Shown here: piece after piece, positions 1 to 9,347 of the stretch
Layout of the letters: each line of letters begins with the position of its first letter
Numbering within the stretch: position 1 is the stretch's first letter
Assembly (NCBI GenBank): GCA_007026445.1
Contig: VDMD01000009.1
Location: forward strand, 1-64,000
Source of the DNA: Schizophyllum amplum
Taxonomy: Eukaryota > Basidiomycota > Agaricomycetes > Agaricales > Schizophyllaceae
DNA: 64,000 bases
Direction of reading: 5' to 3'
Made by a program: the position numbers and the translations under genes
Notes under the pieces: model-generated
What the model saw: the letters and a program-made list of their open reading frames with translations, nothing else
Database searches by the model: none
What the model was told of the DNA's origin: nothing

Positions 1-700
1 GAATAGGGTCAGTCGATTCTCTATCTATCATACGCAAGAGAAAAATGCTGATCAATCGCGTAGAATTGTGATGTAACGAACAATGTTTCGGAGTAGTACT
101 TGTAGTGGCTGAGCCTTGATGCTCGGTCGCTGCTGCTACTTCTGGCGCGCCAAGATGTTCGGCGTCAAGGCGGTCGGCAGCGATGGATGCAACATGGGAC
201 TCATCGACAATCGTATCGACGGTCACCCAGCTAGCTCTTTGCGACTCAGCGAAATCATCACTTTCGACGCTCACTCTTGCTCTCCTACACGACAGAGCCA
301 GACGAGGTTACGCGCGAGGTGCACCGCCAATTGGCGGCGATCTCATCGCTGGGCGACGAATGCGAGCGAGTCGCAGCGGACGACGTCATGGTCAATACGG
401 GCCCTCCGCGGCTGCGGACCGAGCAGAAGAATACGCTCGCGCATCCGCAGTAAAAAAAGGAGTTGGTAACGCGGAACACCAGGCGTCGCATTGGGTTCGA
501 GGCTACAAAGGCCACGATTCCGACAAGGGGCGTGTCGGCCGCGATGCGAGAGGAAGGGAGGAGGGAGAGGTGAAGGTAGGTCAGCTCTTAGGGGGAGCAA
601 GGAAAATTCGGTGAAGCGGAGACGGCCAGGAAACGGCGGTCTACGCTATGATAATGACGTATCTATGTAATATTCTTCAATGCGATTCGGTGCAACTCTT
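1..700. repeat. HMG 3'-flank module, copy 1
   Basis: A ~0.6-0.7 kb block that follows HMG genes at their 3' side; other copies are at 7885-8675, 25920-26701 and 34315-35114, with a diverged one near 20.1-20.7 kb. On the + strand one frame (about 290-453) reads as a small open segment with recognisable conservation between copies (EPDEV, HRQLAAIS, NTGPPRLRTEQK, AHPQ stop). Other copies carry 1-11 bp indels that break it. It is either the decayed end of a small gene or an untranslated region; no known family was recognised. Confidence 0.6.
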
Positions 701-829
701 TCAAGTTTGTTTTCTTCCCGGATGGCTTGAAGTTTGAGCAAATATTAGTAAGAGAGTGTTTTCTGGCAGAGGCTTCTTCGACAACAGCTCATGAGAAGCA
801 GACAGCCGCGTCCAGCACACTACTTGTAA

Positions 830-1015
830 CGCGACCAGCAGCGTACCAGGAATGCTAGCGCGCTGGGCGTAGTACTTTTTGACGTGCGCGAGGGGAACGT
901 GCTCGGCTGTGGCGTGGAATCGCGTCATGGGAGCCAGGACGATGCGATGCTGCAGCTGCAGCGATCCAACCTGGACTGGATTGAAGAGTGCGGGGGTGGT
1001 CGAAGTGCTAGACAT
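830..1015 (-). pseudogene. Old yellow enzyme (NADH:flavin oxidoreductase) N-terminal fragment, copy 1
   Basis: The start ATG at 1015 opens a stretch of about 60 residues typical of fungal old yellow enzymes: ALFNPVQVGSLQLQHRIVLAP followed by MTRFHATAEHVPL and KKYYAQRASIPGTLL. This corresponds to the first strand-helix of the FMN-binding TIM barrel, in a family that is usually about 360-400 residues. After GTLLVA the similarity stops and no catalytic or substrate-binding motifs follow, so only the first sixth of the gene is present. It is in frame here, whereas the other two copies carry a 7 bp insertion. The fragment lies between the 3'-flank module and the O-methyltransferase and travels with them. 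It is not expected to be functional. Confidence 0.8.
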
Positions 1016-1378
1016 CTGGTCGGGATTCGGAATAGGCTTGAAGGAGGTGTAAGACTCGGACGAGTGAGGAGTTGGGATGTTAAGAGACGACGGCCGAACG
1101 CGTATTTGTACCGCGCTAGGGCAGAGATATGATCTACGCCAGTGTGTCGGAACGTCGATGCGTAAGGCCGCGCATGAAGAGGATACTTTTGCTGATAAAC
1201 GTCTGAGTCGCAAAAGAGGCATCAAAGGTAGCCGAGCGCTCAGATGAGAATAGCACATGAGGCGAGTGTACACTGTGAGATAATCCTGATGCTATTTACT
1301 GCAACCCACCGATTCCTCAGAAGCGTCCTGGTTCCTCCGCACCTTCGTTTGCTGCTTCGTCCATGATATACACTTGGC

Positions 1379-2185
1379 CTACTTCCTCAGCACAAACATC
1401 CAGCCATCGAAGCCCCTCCCATCCGCCGTTGGAACCGTCGTCGCCTCCGTCTCCTCGTCCGTCTCGAGGTACTTGAGCAAGTCGCGAGCGCCCGTGGTCC
1501 AGGTCTCAGTCTGCGCCTCGTCCGCGACAAGACCGTTCTGGACGACGTTGTCGACGATCTGGGGAGGAAGGGTGAGATGTGGGCGGGTGCACGGTAATAT
1601 ATGATCAGTGGCCAACTCACAATGACACCACCGCTCTTCACGAGGCGCTTGCACTCCTTCATGTACTTGACGTTGTTGGCGATCTCTGCGTCGATGAAGG
1701 CGAAGTCGAAGGTGCCGTCGCCCTTGGTGGCGGCGAGGGAGTCCGCGGCGGGGCCAACGACGACCTCGACGCGGTCAGCGAGGTCGGCGTGCGCGAGGTT
1801 CTCGCGGGCGACCTATTGGGGCGTCAACTTTCAAAGAGGATATAGGGGAATCCGATAAAACACATACCTTAGCATGCTTCTCCGAAAGCTCAAAAGTCAA
1901 CAACTTGCCGTCCTTCGGCAGCCCGCGCGCCATCCAGATTGTCGAGTACGCGCCCAGGGTACCGACCTCGATCACGCGCTTCGCACCCAGCGCGCGCACG
2001 AGGAGTTGCAGGTACTTTCCCTGCGCGGCGGATACGGCGATCTCGGGAAGCCCATTCTTGTCCGCGTTGGCGAGAGCGAAGGTGAGCGCCTCGTCGGGCT
2101 CGCCGACGAGGAAACGGGCGTGGTAGGCCTCGCTAGCGGCCCATGTGTCGAAGTTGGCATGCTCGCCGGGCCAGAAGATCGTCAT
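1379..2185 (-). CDS. Class I O-methyltransferase (family 3), copy 1
   Basis: SAM-dependent O-methyltransferase of the caffeoyl-CoA/catechol type (methyltransf_3); probably cytosolic, substrate unknown. Three exons: 2185-1868, 1812-1621 and 1558-1379, with introns 1867-1813 and 1620-1559 (both GT..AG). They give 229 residues, a normal length. Visible motifs are the SAM-binding VIEVGTLGAYSTIW (71-84), FDFAFIDAE with putative metal ligand D147, and IVDNV with D173/N174. One of four near-identical intact copies (also 9348-10155, 10760-11578, 32849-33666). A TATA-like GATAAATAG lies about 80-90 bp upstream of the ATG. It sits beside an OYE fragment and diverges from the spacer leading to HMG1, which hints at a former small metabolic cluster. 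Confidence 0.9.
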
Positions 2186-2827
2186 TGTAGATGAAGGGTG
2201 AGGGCGAGTAAAGGTATTGGTGAATGAAATGTGAGTAGGAGAGTTAAGAAGACCATGGCCACAACGATGCGCTGCTATTTATCTGAGAAAGTAAGAGCAC
2301 GCGCAAGCTCTCGGCAGGTATGTAGAAGACGTAGACGCTGCGACTTCTCGGCCAGCCGCGAGGGTTGCGCGTCGATGCCGCTAGTTGCGGGATATCCATA
2401 GTCTCCGAGTCCCAAGGCAGACTGAGAGTCCGATGGAGTAGCAAACGCGCCCCCGATATCGGCTGCGCGGATGTGCTATGTGGCAGGTCTGTGGAGGGCG
2501 TAGAGAGGCGGCGACTTCTCGGCCAGCCGCGAGGGTTGCGCGTCAATGCCGCTAATTGTGGGGTAATCCATAGCAGGACATCACCGCGCGAGTTGTGGGT
2601 CGTGGAAACAGGAAGCTACAGCAGTGGTGCGATGAAGTATAATTGAGTGTCGTACGTACCATCATGTGCGTCTGGTCATGTAAATGTTTGAGGAGAGGGC
2701 TGGGAGAGGGCCGTCGACGAACGCTAGCGGCGCGATTCAGAGCATCACGGCGTCCCTTGGCTACAGGTAAGGACGGTCAGAATGGCATACGCACCATGCC
2801 GGCAGGGCACCTTCGCAGTCTTGAGTC

Positions 2828-2947
2828 TTGACCCACTTTTTGCAGTCTTGAGCATTGACCCACTCTTCGCAGTCTCATTGACCCACTCTTCGCAGTTCTC
2901 TTGACCCACTCTTCGCAGTCTTGAGTCTTGACCCACTCTTGATCGTC
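2828..2947. repeat. Minisatellite, 20 bp core, five copies (left arm)
   Basis: Five copies of a core close to TTGACCCACTCTTCGCAGTC begin near 2828, 2855, 2878, 2901 and 2928, spaced 27, 23, 23 and 27 bp. The first and last copies are degenerate. The inverted partner at about 32088-32200 has only four, so copy number has changed since the duplication. Confidence 0.85.
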
Positions 2948-3059
2948 AACAGGAATAACCGCAGGCAAATCTCATTGACTCACTGGCAGAAGTCAGCGGC
3001 CTTGGAACGCGTCCAGAGGGCATAAGTACAGTGGTCGCTGAGTCGTCAGTTTCTATGTA

Positions 3060-3261
3060 CAGTCGTTTGCAGAAAAGTTGGCAGTCCCGCCTTCAGATTT
3101 CGCGCGCGTGCGTCGTTGATGCAGCGCGTCAGCCAATCGCGTCGCCAGGGCCGTCGTCTGGATGAGTCCGAGGGCGCAACGACGCTTTCGATTGGCCCTC
3201 AGCGTCGCGTGGCTCGGAAAAACCGCGCGCACGGGACTGCCAACTTTTCTGCAAACGACTG
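3060..3261. mobile_element. 202 bp MITE with TA target duplication
   Basis: The ends are inverted repeats of about 30 bp (left end CAGTCGTTTGCAGAAAAGTT, right end its reverse complement), flanked by TA on both sides (3058-3059, 3262-3263). The corresponding site in the right arm (about 31971-31972) holds a single TA with no insert, so insertion and target duplication are directly visible. TA plus a CAGT-type end suggests a Tc1/mariner-like parent. It codes for nothing. Confidence 0.9.
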
Positions 3262-5267
3262 TAATGTGTGCGTATATGACACAAAGGTTGTATATACATA
3301 TTAGGCAACTGCAAGGCCCGTGAGAAAGGTGACGCAAGCGAGAGGGGCTACCTTCCCACGCTTATAGTGGGTGTTACTTGGAAAAGAGTCTCAACGTAAT
3401 CAGAGCTCGCTGACATGATTATGTACCGACAATCGTGGGCTGTAAGTACATGTTCTATCCACACGTAAGACAGAAATCAGGTCGATGACTCTATACTGAT
3501 AGCGCTAGCGTTACTGGCGTCCAGGCTATACCTGCAACAATATATACAGACTCAGAGACCGCGACAGACGAAGGACTCCTCTATACCATGTGCAAGGTCG
3601 TCGTACAAGGATAACAGGCCGACAAGAACTAGTAAACAGATGGGCATTGACGATCCAAATACTGTTGTAGATATCATAGGGTTGGGTGGCACGACTATTG
3701 AAAAAAATAGTGTCGAATACACCTGGTAGGTAGAACATGCGCTACTAATATATCCTTCAACATCGCGGCCGGACTCCCTCGTGATGACCCCTGCGCAACG
3801 CCAATGACAGAAGAAGCGCTCGAAGGCAAAGGTGAGCCTACGAAAGACAAGGGAGCGCCAGCGACGGATGAGGAGACGCTCAGAGATACTAGTAACACTG
3901 TCACTGGCGCTTATTCTCCAGTTAGCCCGAGCAGCAACGAATCAGCCAAATTGATGGGACGTCGACGATGGACCGGGGAAGCAGCGTAAAGCGGTTTTGA
4001 AGAGAGTGTATACGAAGGGGCGGAGGAGGACCTTCTTGGGGGATCGAGGGGCAACGCAGTGGTCAACGACGTTCGCATAAGTGAAGTTCTTCGACCTTGG
4101 GTGAGCGGACATCGGATAGACGATGTCAGCGAAGTAGGACGCTATAGCGCAAGTCGGAACTGATGGGGCGAACGCGACGAGAGGACTTCAAGAAGTGATT
4201 GTCTCACGTCATGCACGTAGTGACGAAAGTGCGAGCGTGGGTGCCTGGTCCTCGATAGTCGGACTCAAGGGGAGAGAGCGCTCGAGCTCGACGTCGGGAG
4301 GAAAGAGGCGCAGCCAGCATAATTCCGAGTGATCAAAGTGATGGCGGCGTCGTTCCGGGGGGCTCGATAGTTCGACGGAGGGCCACTGCATGCTGTCGGA
4401 GGTGACAATGATCGGGATCTAAGCGTATACACGGTCAACATGACGCTCGCTTGCTGCATCGGCAAACGCACCTGAGGTTTACGTATCTTGAGGTTCTCCT
4501 TCTGCTCGACCTGGCCACGCGACGGGCTCCTCAGGGTCCAAGCATGCTGAGAAGGGAAAAAGCGCAATCGGAGTCCCAGAAACGCACAGGGGTAGAGTAA
4601 ACTTGAGGGCGACTTGGTAATGGCAATCCTGGCTTCAAGACGACGATACACGATATGAGCTCGGAGGACCTGGCGCTTGACGTAGGTTCGGATACCAGGC
4701 GCCCAGTCTTGTATTCTGTCCGAGCTGGAGGGTCGAGAAAGGAACTGGCAGGAGTGAGGCAGGCGGAGGTCGAGACGACTCGCTGATGAACGCAGGAGAC
4801 AAGAAGCGGCCCGGCGGAAACGAATCGTCGGCATAATCCGGGGGTCAGACCACGCCCGATCGCGTGATTTGGAGGCTGAATCCTGCCCGCGCCTCAGAGA
4901 TTCGTTTTCGTAGCTGCAGAGTCGGGCAGAAGGGCTGCAGAAGGGTCATAAATCCTTTGCAAAAATACGCAAACGCACCTGCTTCCAATATCCTTCGTCC
5001 CAGGCTCAGGCAAAGACATCGGCGCCAGTCCGCGCCGATTCCGCGCGCTATGAGTATCTCGGCCCATGTCCAGGAAGCACGGGCAGCTTCAAACACAACA
5101 CGACGCGTAATCCTCAGCAAATTCATGCGTACTCTGGCAGAGGAATAAGGTACTACTTCTCTGGGCGCGAGAAGATTCACAGCGCACGCAACTTCGTCGC
5201 GTAGGGCAAGACAGCTCACTATGCATCCGACAGCCAGCATCGTCTTCCACGCAGTCTTGAGCACCTT

Positions 5268-5766
5268 GTGAGTCCAAGGGTTTTCCGAAGTTGGTCGATG
5301 CCATGTTCACTGAAGCTGACAGGGTACAGAGCATAGGCGCATCCGCCCACCCTTACAGGGAGTTGCTGCATCAAGCCCAGTCTCGCTGTCGCGTGCGTAT
5401 AGTTTAATCTTATGATGTGCTATAGACTGACCTACCTATGCAGGAATGCATATCCGCGAGCCGCCTGGTGCGTTATTCCGCTTGCATTGGCGCGCTGCAG
5501 CATAGGCCGTTAAGCGTAGGCTGTGAGTCCATAAGCCTGTACCGTTTATTTCCATGCATGTGGAAGACGGCTACTCACCTGGAAGCTCGCCCAATGAGAG
5601 CGCTTCACGCAATTACGACGACATTCATCGGGTGATGACGGTCACTGGTCAAGTCGCGTCTGTCGCTTCAGTATCCGATATATCTGCTCGGCACCTGCCG
5701 ACGAACATATCGTGGCCCGTCTGTACGTCCCGTTATTTTGCTTTTCTTTTAACTGACATCATGCAG
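5268..5766 (+). other. Conserved upstream segment with intron-like signals (HMG1 unit)
   Basis: Four intervals have good fungal splice signals: 5268-5322, 5393-5443, 5523-5585 and 5723-5766 (GTGAGT, GTGCGT, GTGAGT and GTACGT donors; CTGAC branch-like strings; AG ends). Equivalent signals in the same order occur upstream of HMG2 (22.6-23.0 kb), HMG3 (28.8-29.3 kb) and HMG4 (37.0-37.5 kb), on the strand of each HMG gene. Joining the exons leaves stops in every frame I tried, so this is a decayed gene or a spliced non-coding or leader transcript. One exon (5444-5522) keeps 26 aligned codons with HMG4 (for example HRPLSVG against HRLLSVN). Confidence 0.5.
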
Positions 5767-5839
5767 GCCATCGCGGAGCACTGACGGCTCGATTTTTGTG
5801 GTCGCTAGCCCGTAGAATGGAGCGCAACATTCTGAGCGG

Positions 5840-6024
5840 CGCGCGCACGAGGTGGACCCATAACGACCCACAAACAATTGCGATCACATGCGCGCGCAAC
5901 ACGAGGATGTGGCCACAGAGGGTGGGAACTTTCCTCGGGCACTGGCGCATTTTTTCTTCAGCTCAGCCGCGACCACCATCGACGCTCGACATCTTCGCTC
6001 GGACACCCATCCAGCCGACTCGTC
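5840..6024 (+). promoter_or_regulatory. Conserved HMG 5' leader/promoter block (HMG1)
   Basis: Contains ACCCATAACGACCCACAAAC followed by AATTGCG and, about 50 bp later, GGTGGGAACTTTCCTCGG. Both strings recur before HMG3 (28553-28740) and HMG4 (36711-36890) and, diverged, before HMG2 (about 22420-22510). The DNA is conserved although the frames differ between copies, so this is regulatory or untranslated rather than coding. That supports starting the protein at 6025. Confidence 0.7.
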
Positions 6025-7884
6025 ATGTCTAATTCTGCATCCCCTGCCACGGAGGAAGAGTACATCAAGCGTCCATCGAATTCATGGATACTATTTGGCC
6101 GCGAAATGCGACAGAACGAAGAATATAAAGGGAAACCGACGCGAGAAGTCAGTAAGTTGATATCGGACACTTGGAGGGACTTGCATCCCGACGAGTTGAT
6201 GATATGGCGAAGGAAGGCCGAGTGGGCGAAGCTGGAGCACGAAGAGAAGCACCCCGGCTACAAATACCAACCCCAAAGCAAGGCGAAGAGGGCGCAGAAG
6301 GCCGCAGAGGCAGCGGCGGTCAAGAAGAGCCAGAAGATGGCAGGCCCCAACGCCGAGACCACCCGCCCTCGCAAGAAGAAGAAGACCGCCGCCGACGCCT
6401 CCATGGCCTCCGTCGCGTCCACTGCCACCGCATCCGATGCGTACGACATGGCGTCGGTTACGGGCCCCCAGATCAAGAGCACCCGCCCTCGCGAGATCGC
6501 CACCGACGCCTCCATGGCTTCTGTCGCATCCACCACCGCCGCCGCCTCCGATGCGTACGACGCATACTACATGGCGCCGTACGCAGGCCCCCCGATCAAG
6601 AGCAGCCGCCCGCGTAAGAGGAAGACGATCGCCACCGACGTCTCCATGGCGTCCATCGCGTCGATCACACCAAGCGCCGCCTACAAGTCGTACAACATGG
6701 CGCCGAGCGCAGGCCGCCAGACTAAGGGCCTTCCCCCGCGCAAGACGACGGCGCTGTCTGCCGACGCCTCCATGGCGTCTGTCGCGTCCACCATGCCGAG
6801 CGCTGCCTCCTTCGATTGGTTTAACACGGCGTCGCCTTTCTATGCTGGCCCGCTCCCGATGCGCTCGCCTTCGACGGCGCCATCGAGTCTACTGCCCACG
6901 CCTCCTCCGCCTGCGGGCAACCACCCTGTCGATTATGCGACCCACCAGCAAACGCTGCCCAGCGACAACGATCGCTGCGTGATCAAAGCAGATGACCGCG
7001 AGGACCCACTGCGCTACGAGAGATACTTGCTGGTGTGTGCAACATTCTAATCTCTCCCTAAATCTTGCTCACACCTTATATAGCATCAGTGGAAGACAAT
7101 GGGCAAAGCGTCAGGGCTCAAGGCAGAGAATGGTATCCTTTATGACTCGGACTCGATCGGCGCGGCCTCGCATGCAGACAATGAAGGTCTGAGCACCGCC
7201 GGCGCCTTTGATGGCTTGAATGGTCAAGGCGTCGTTCATAACGCCGGTCATGTTGCCACCACGCCCGACTGGTTCCGTCGCAACGCACAGCTCCCCGATG
7301 CTGGGACCGGTGTCAGTGAATGGCGGAACACTGTCGGCGAGGCCTCCTCTACACATGATATGCCGACCTTCGACAATACGCGGGCTCAGCCGTCGGTGTT
7401 CTCTCAGGGTTCGGAGTATGGAACCGGCAGCGCGACCGGTAGCGAGTACGACATGTCCTTTAGGAACTCGCGCTCCAGTGGCGAGTACGACGCCGACGAC
7501 TACCAGTACTATTCGCACGCGCCATCTGACAACTTATCGTCTCGCTCAACGTCTATTCCCGACTTGACGGCTGCGTCGCGAACGCACAACACGGGTTATG
7601 CCTCGTATGGGCCCGAGTACGCCTCGACCAGTGGCTCGTCGAACGCTTCGTTCGTCTCCCAGGGCACCGACTACAACGGAACTCACAGTTATGGGTCTGG
7701 TGCGGGTCTTGGCGCTGACTTTGGCCCCAACTCTGGCCTCCGTCCCGGCTCCGAGCTCGACGCCAACTTCGATAGTGGTCTTAGTGTCGAGGTTTGGGAC
7801 TCGGAATATGTCAACCCGTTCGCGCCGACGCTGTCCCCTGCTCAGTGGCAGGGCGAGGGGTCTGGCGCGCACGACGCGCTGTGA
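6025..7884 (+). CDS. HMG-box (MATA_HMG type) transcription factor, HMG1
   Basis: Putative nuclear DNA-binding regulator. Two exons, 6025-7032 and 7084-7884, with a 51 bp phase-0 intron (GTGTGT..TATATAG), give 602 residues. The HMG box spans about residues 13-85 (YIKRPSN..WILF, then EEKHPGYKYQPQ). Four tandem ~40-residue modules follow (110-275), each with a basic RPRK-like patch, a (M)ASVAST core and a Tyr/Asp-rich tail. The C-terminal half is rich in S, G, Y, N and D and ends with SEYVNPFAPTLSPAQWQGEG, a motif kept in the paralogues. The box deviates from the family consensus (Trp in SNSWILF, LHPDELMIW) more than HMG3 does. The start was chosen because upstream in-frame sequence is conserved as DNA, not as protein. 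Confidence 0.88.
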
Positions 7885-8675
7885 AGGGCGCTCTCAACGA
7901 GCGCTCTTCAGTGAAGGATGCAAAGGACATCCTTCACGCGCGCGAGGAGGGAGAATAGGGTCAGTCGATTCTCTATCTATCATACGCAAGAGAAAAATGC
8001 TGATCAATCGCGTAGAATTGTGATGTAACGAACGATGTTTCGGAGTAGTACTTGTAGCGGCTGAGCCTTGATGCTCAGTAGCTGCTGCTGCTTCGGGCGC
8101 GCCAGGGGCGTGCAGCGCCAAGATGTTCGGTGTCAAGGCGGTCGGCAGCGATGAATGCGACATAAGACTCATCGACAATCGCATCGACGGTCAATGACTC
8201 AAGCCAGCTCTTTGCGACTCAGCGAAATTATCACTTTCGATGCTCACTCTTGCTCTCATACACGACAGAGCCAGACGAGGTTGCGCGCGAGGTGCACCGC
8301 CAATTGGCGGCAATCTCATTGCTCGGCGACGAATGCGAGCGAGTCGCAGCGGACGACGCAATGGTCAATACGGGCCCTCCGCGGCTGCGGACCGAGCAGA
8401 AGAGGACGCTCGCGCATCCGCAGTAAAAAAAAAGGAGTTGGTAACGCGGAACACCAGGCGTCGCATTGGGTTCGAGGCTACAAAGGCCACGATTTCGACA
8501 AGGGGCGTGTCGGCCGCGATGCGAGAGGAAGGGAGGAGGGAGAGGTGAAGAAGAGGTCAGCTCTTACGGGGAGCAAGGAAATTCGGTGAAGCGGAGACGG
8601 CCAGGAAACGGCGGTCTACGCTATGATAATGACGTATCTATGTAATGTCCTTCAATGCGATTCGGCTCAACTCTT
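7885..8675. repeat. HMG 3'-flank module, copy 2
   Basis: Follows the HMG1 stop directly. It begins with a GC-rich imperfect hairpin around 7888-7940 (GCGCTCTCAACGAGCGCTCT, then AAGGATGCAAAGGACATCCT) that could mark the transcript 3' end and is also present after HMG3 and HMG4. The rest matches 1-700, including the short frame ending in AHPQ and a stop at about 8423. No recognised gene. Confidence 0.6.
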
Positions 8676-8799
8676 TCAAGTTTGTTTTCTTCTCAGATGA
8701 CTTGAAGCTTGAGCAAGTATTGATAAGAGGGTGTTTTCTGGCAGAGGCTTCTTCGACGACAGCTTAAGAGTCAGCCGCGTCCAGCACACTACTTGTAAC

Positions 8800-8991
8800 G
8801 CGACCAGCAGCGTATCAGGAATGCTAGCGCGCTGGGCGTAGTACTTTTTGACGTGCGCGAGGGGAACGTGCTCGGCTGTGGCGCGGAATTCGGAATCGCG
8901 TCGTGGGAGCCAGGACGATGCGATACCGCAGCTGCAGCGATCCAACCCGGACTGGATTGAAGAGTGCGCGGGTGGTCGAAGTGCTAGACAT
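8800..8991 (-). pseudogene. Old yellow enzyme N-terminal fragment, copy 2
   Basis: Same fragment as 830-1015, with ATG at 8991. A 7 bp insertion (extra ATTCGGA-like bases near 8888) shifts the frame between the APTTRF and ATAEHVPL parts, so it is broken as well as truncated. Located within direct repeat copy 2. Confidence 0.8.
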
Positions 8992-9347
8992 CTGGTCGGG
9001 ATTCGGAATAGGCTTGAAGAAGGTGTAAGACTCGGACGAGTGAGGATGCTAAGAGACGACGGCCGAACGCGTATTTGTACCGCGCTAGGGCAGAGATATG
9101 ATCTACGCCAGTGTGTCGGAACATTGATGCGTAAGGCCGCGCATGGAGAGAACAATTTTGCTGATAAACGTCTGAGTCGCAAAAGAGGCATCAAAGGTAG
9201 CCGAGCGCTCAGATGAGAATAGCACATGAGGCGAGTGTACACTGTGAGATAATCCTGATACTACTTACTGCAACCCACCGATTCCTCAGAAGCGTCCTGG
9301 TTCCTCCGCTCCTTCGTTTGCTGCTTCGTCCATGATATACACTTGGC

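Larger units (their letters stand above)
1..2481. repeat. Direct repeat copy 1 (matches 7953-10445)
   Basis: This segment (3'-flank module, OYE fragment, O-methyltransferase and its promoter) recurs in the same orientation at 7953-10445. The match ends abruptly just after a shared ATGTGCTATG string. Together with the inverted copy at 32.5-35.05 kb, this makes three copies of the block in the window. Confidence 0.88.
2186..5267. other. Spacer between O-methyltransferase and HMG1 upstream region
   Basis: No convincing protein gene is visible. It contains the OMT promoter, two copies of a ~90 bp block around 2330-2400 and 2505-2575 (GGCCAGCCGCGAGGGTTGCG), a minisatellite (2828-2947), a 202 bp MITE (3060-3261), and long open frames on both strands at 4.2-5.3 kb. 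The last do not match known families. The same DNA occurs inverted at 29.3-32.8 kb. Related but diverged sequence lies upstream of HMG2 (23.2-23.6 kb) and HMG4 (37.8-38.1 kb), sharing a CACGTCACGCGATCGGACCG-like string. Confidence 0.6.
1..7950. repeat. Left arm of ~8 kb inverted segmental duplication
   Basis: This arm is the reverse complement of 26640-35046. In order it holds a 3'-flank module, an OYE pseudogene, an O-methyltransferase, a spacer, and the HMG1 upstream region and gene. Position 1 pairs with 35046 and the HMG1 stop (7884) pairs with the HMG3 stop (26702). Non-coding stretches are nearly identical; for example there is one difference in about 245 bp before the HMG start. Length differences come mainly from a 202 bp insertion in this arm (3060-3261), a 635 bp insertion in the other arm, and a divergent stretch near 4.0-4.3 kb. 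Confidence 0.9.

Noticed and set aside
4265..5264. Long minus-strand open frames (189 and 139 codons) mirrored at 29337-30354
   Set aside because: Mirrored only because the DNA is duplicated. No family similarity, no consistent exon structure, and the opposite strand carries the splice-like signals.
5878..6024. N-terminal extension of HMG1 from an upstream in-frame ATG
   Set aside because: The region is conserved between HMG1, HMG3 and HMG4 as DNA, but corresponding amino acids fall in different frames (HEDVATEGGNFPR against HEDMAPEGGNFPR), so it is a leader, not coding.
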